6,174 nucleotides of DNA, taken from positions 1-6,174 of the forward strand of contig MFGS01000147.1 of assembly GCA_001778355.1 (NCBI GenBank), read 5' to 3'. The translations under genes and the position numbers were made by a program. Of this stretch, positions 6,087 through 6,174 are shown one piece after another. Origin of the DNA: Candidatus Firestonebacteria bacterium RIFOXYA2_FULL_40_8 (GTDB lineage: Bacteria > Oederibacteriota > D2-FULL-39-29). Numbering within the stretch: the stretch's first letter is position 1; each line of letters opens with the position of its first letter. Under the pieces are notes generated by a model. The model was not told the DNA's origin. It made no database searches and was given only the letters and a program-made list of their open reading frames with translations.

Positions 6087-6174
6087 ATGAAAAAAACAGT
6101 CGCTGGACCATTAGAATACATCAATCATATCTATGCCGGTCTTAAACCAAAATATTCTTTTAAAGCTAAAAATC
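6087..6174 (+). CDS. 5' end of a further gene (partial, runs off the window)
   Basis: An ATG at 6087 with AAAGGG at 6074-6079 (7-bp spacing) opens a frame of 29 codons to the window edge, starting MKKTVAGPLEYINHIYAGL and going on KPKYSFKAKN. There is no hydrophobic signal sequence, unlike every complete gene here, so the product is probably cytoplasmic. The Y-x-x-L-x-P-x-x-x-F-x-A-K spacing faintly recalls the N-termini of acetylxylan-esterase/dienelactone-hydrolase-like alpha/beta hydrolases, but this is a guess from very few residues. Confidence 0.6.
   Translation, partial: MKKTVAGPLEYINHIYAGLKPKYSFKAKN

Noticed and set aside
1..6174. CRISPR arrays, tRNA or rRNA genes, insertion sequences, attachment sites
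   Set aside because: No regularly spaced repeats, cloverleaf-like sequence, transposase frame or terminal inverted repeats were seen on reading both strands.

Overview
This window looks like part of a bacterial chromosome, probably a metagenome-assembled, free-living anaerobe-type genome of moderate GC (roughly 40-45% by eye). All genes are on the + strand, with clear Shine-Dalgarno sites and primary-sigma-type promoters. All five complete genes begin with a Sec-type signal peptide, so nearly everything encoded here is exported. A DUF4091/GH123-like protein, a beta-propeller/FnIII protein and stand-alone beta-sandwich modules together recall large glycan-degrading repertoires in the PVC group, Omnitrophota and related candidate phyla. 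That taxonomic guess is inference only.

Layout. Positions 1-80 hold what may be the last 25 codons of an upstream gene, whose C-terminus weakly resembles a LacI/GalR-type effector-domain tail. Positions 135-2087 encode a 650-residue exported protein: a TolB/PD40-like propeller, then FnIII, a Lys/Glu/Pro linker and a second FnIII. A near-consensus promoter (TTGACA, 17 bp, TAGAAT) at 2172-2200 drives a likely three-gene operon. Its members are a TTG-started DUF4091/GH123-like exported protein (2266-3948) and two small exported beta-sandwich proteins (3975-4583 and 4587-5174), which are paralogues. A 220-bp gap follows with a bulged hairpin, a GC-rich mini-palindrome and a second near-consensus promoter (5327-5355), whose start point lies inside a perfect 8-bp dyad. 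That promoter drives a third, more divergent member of the small family (5395-5988). A 9-bp hairpin without a good T-run follows, and a new gene starts at 6087 and leaves the window.

Working model (inference). The locus encodes an exported set for binding and processing an extracellular or periplasmic polysaccharide or glycoconjugate. The DUF4091/GH123-like protein would be the candidate hydrolase, the propeller/FnIII protein a substrate-binding or lyase-like partner, and the three small proteins free-standing carbohydrate-binding modules or surface adaptors. There is no transporter, SusC/D pair or intact regulator in the window. The most unusual points are the tandem free-standing beta-sandwich proteins and the apparent Asp-to-Thr change at the position where GH123-type enzymes carry the catalytic Asp-Glu pair.
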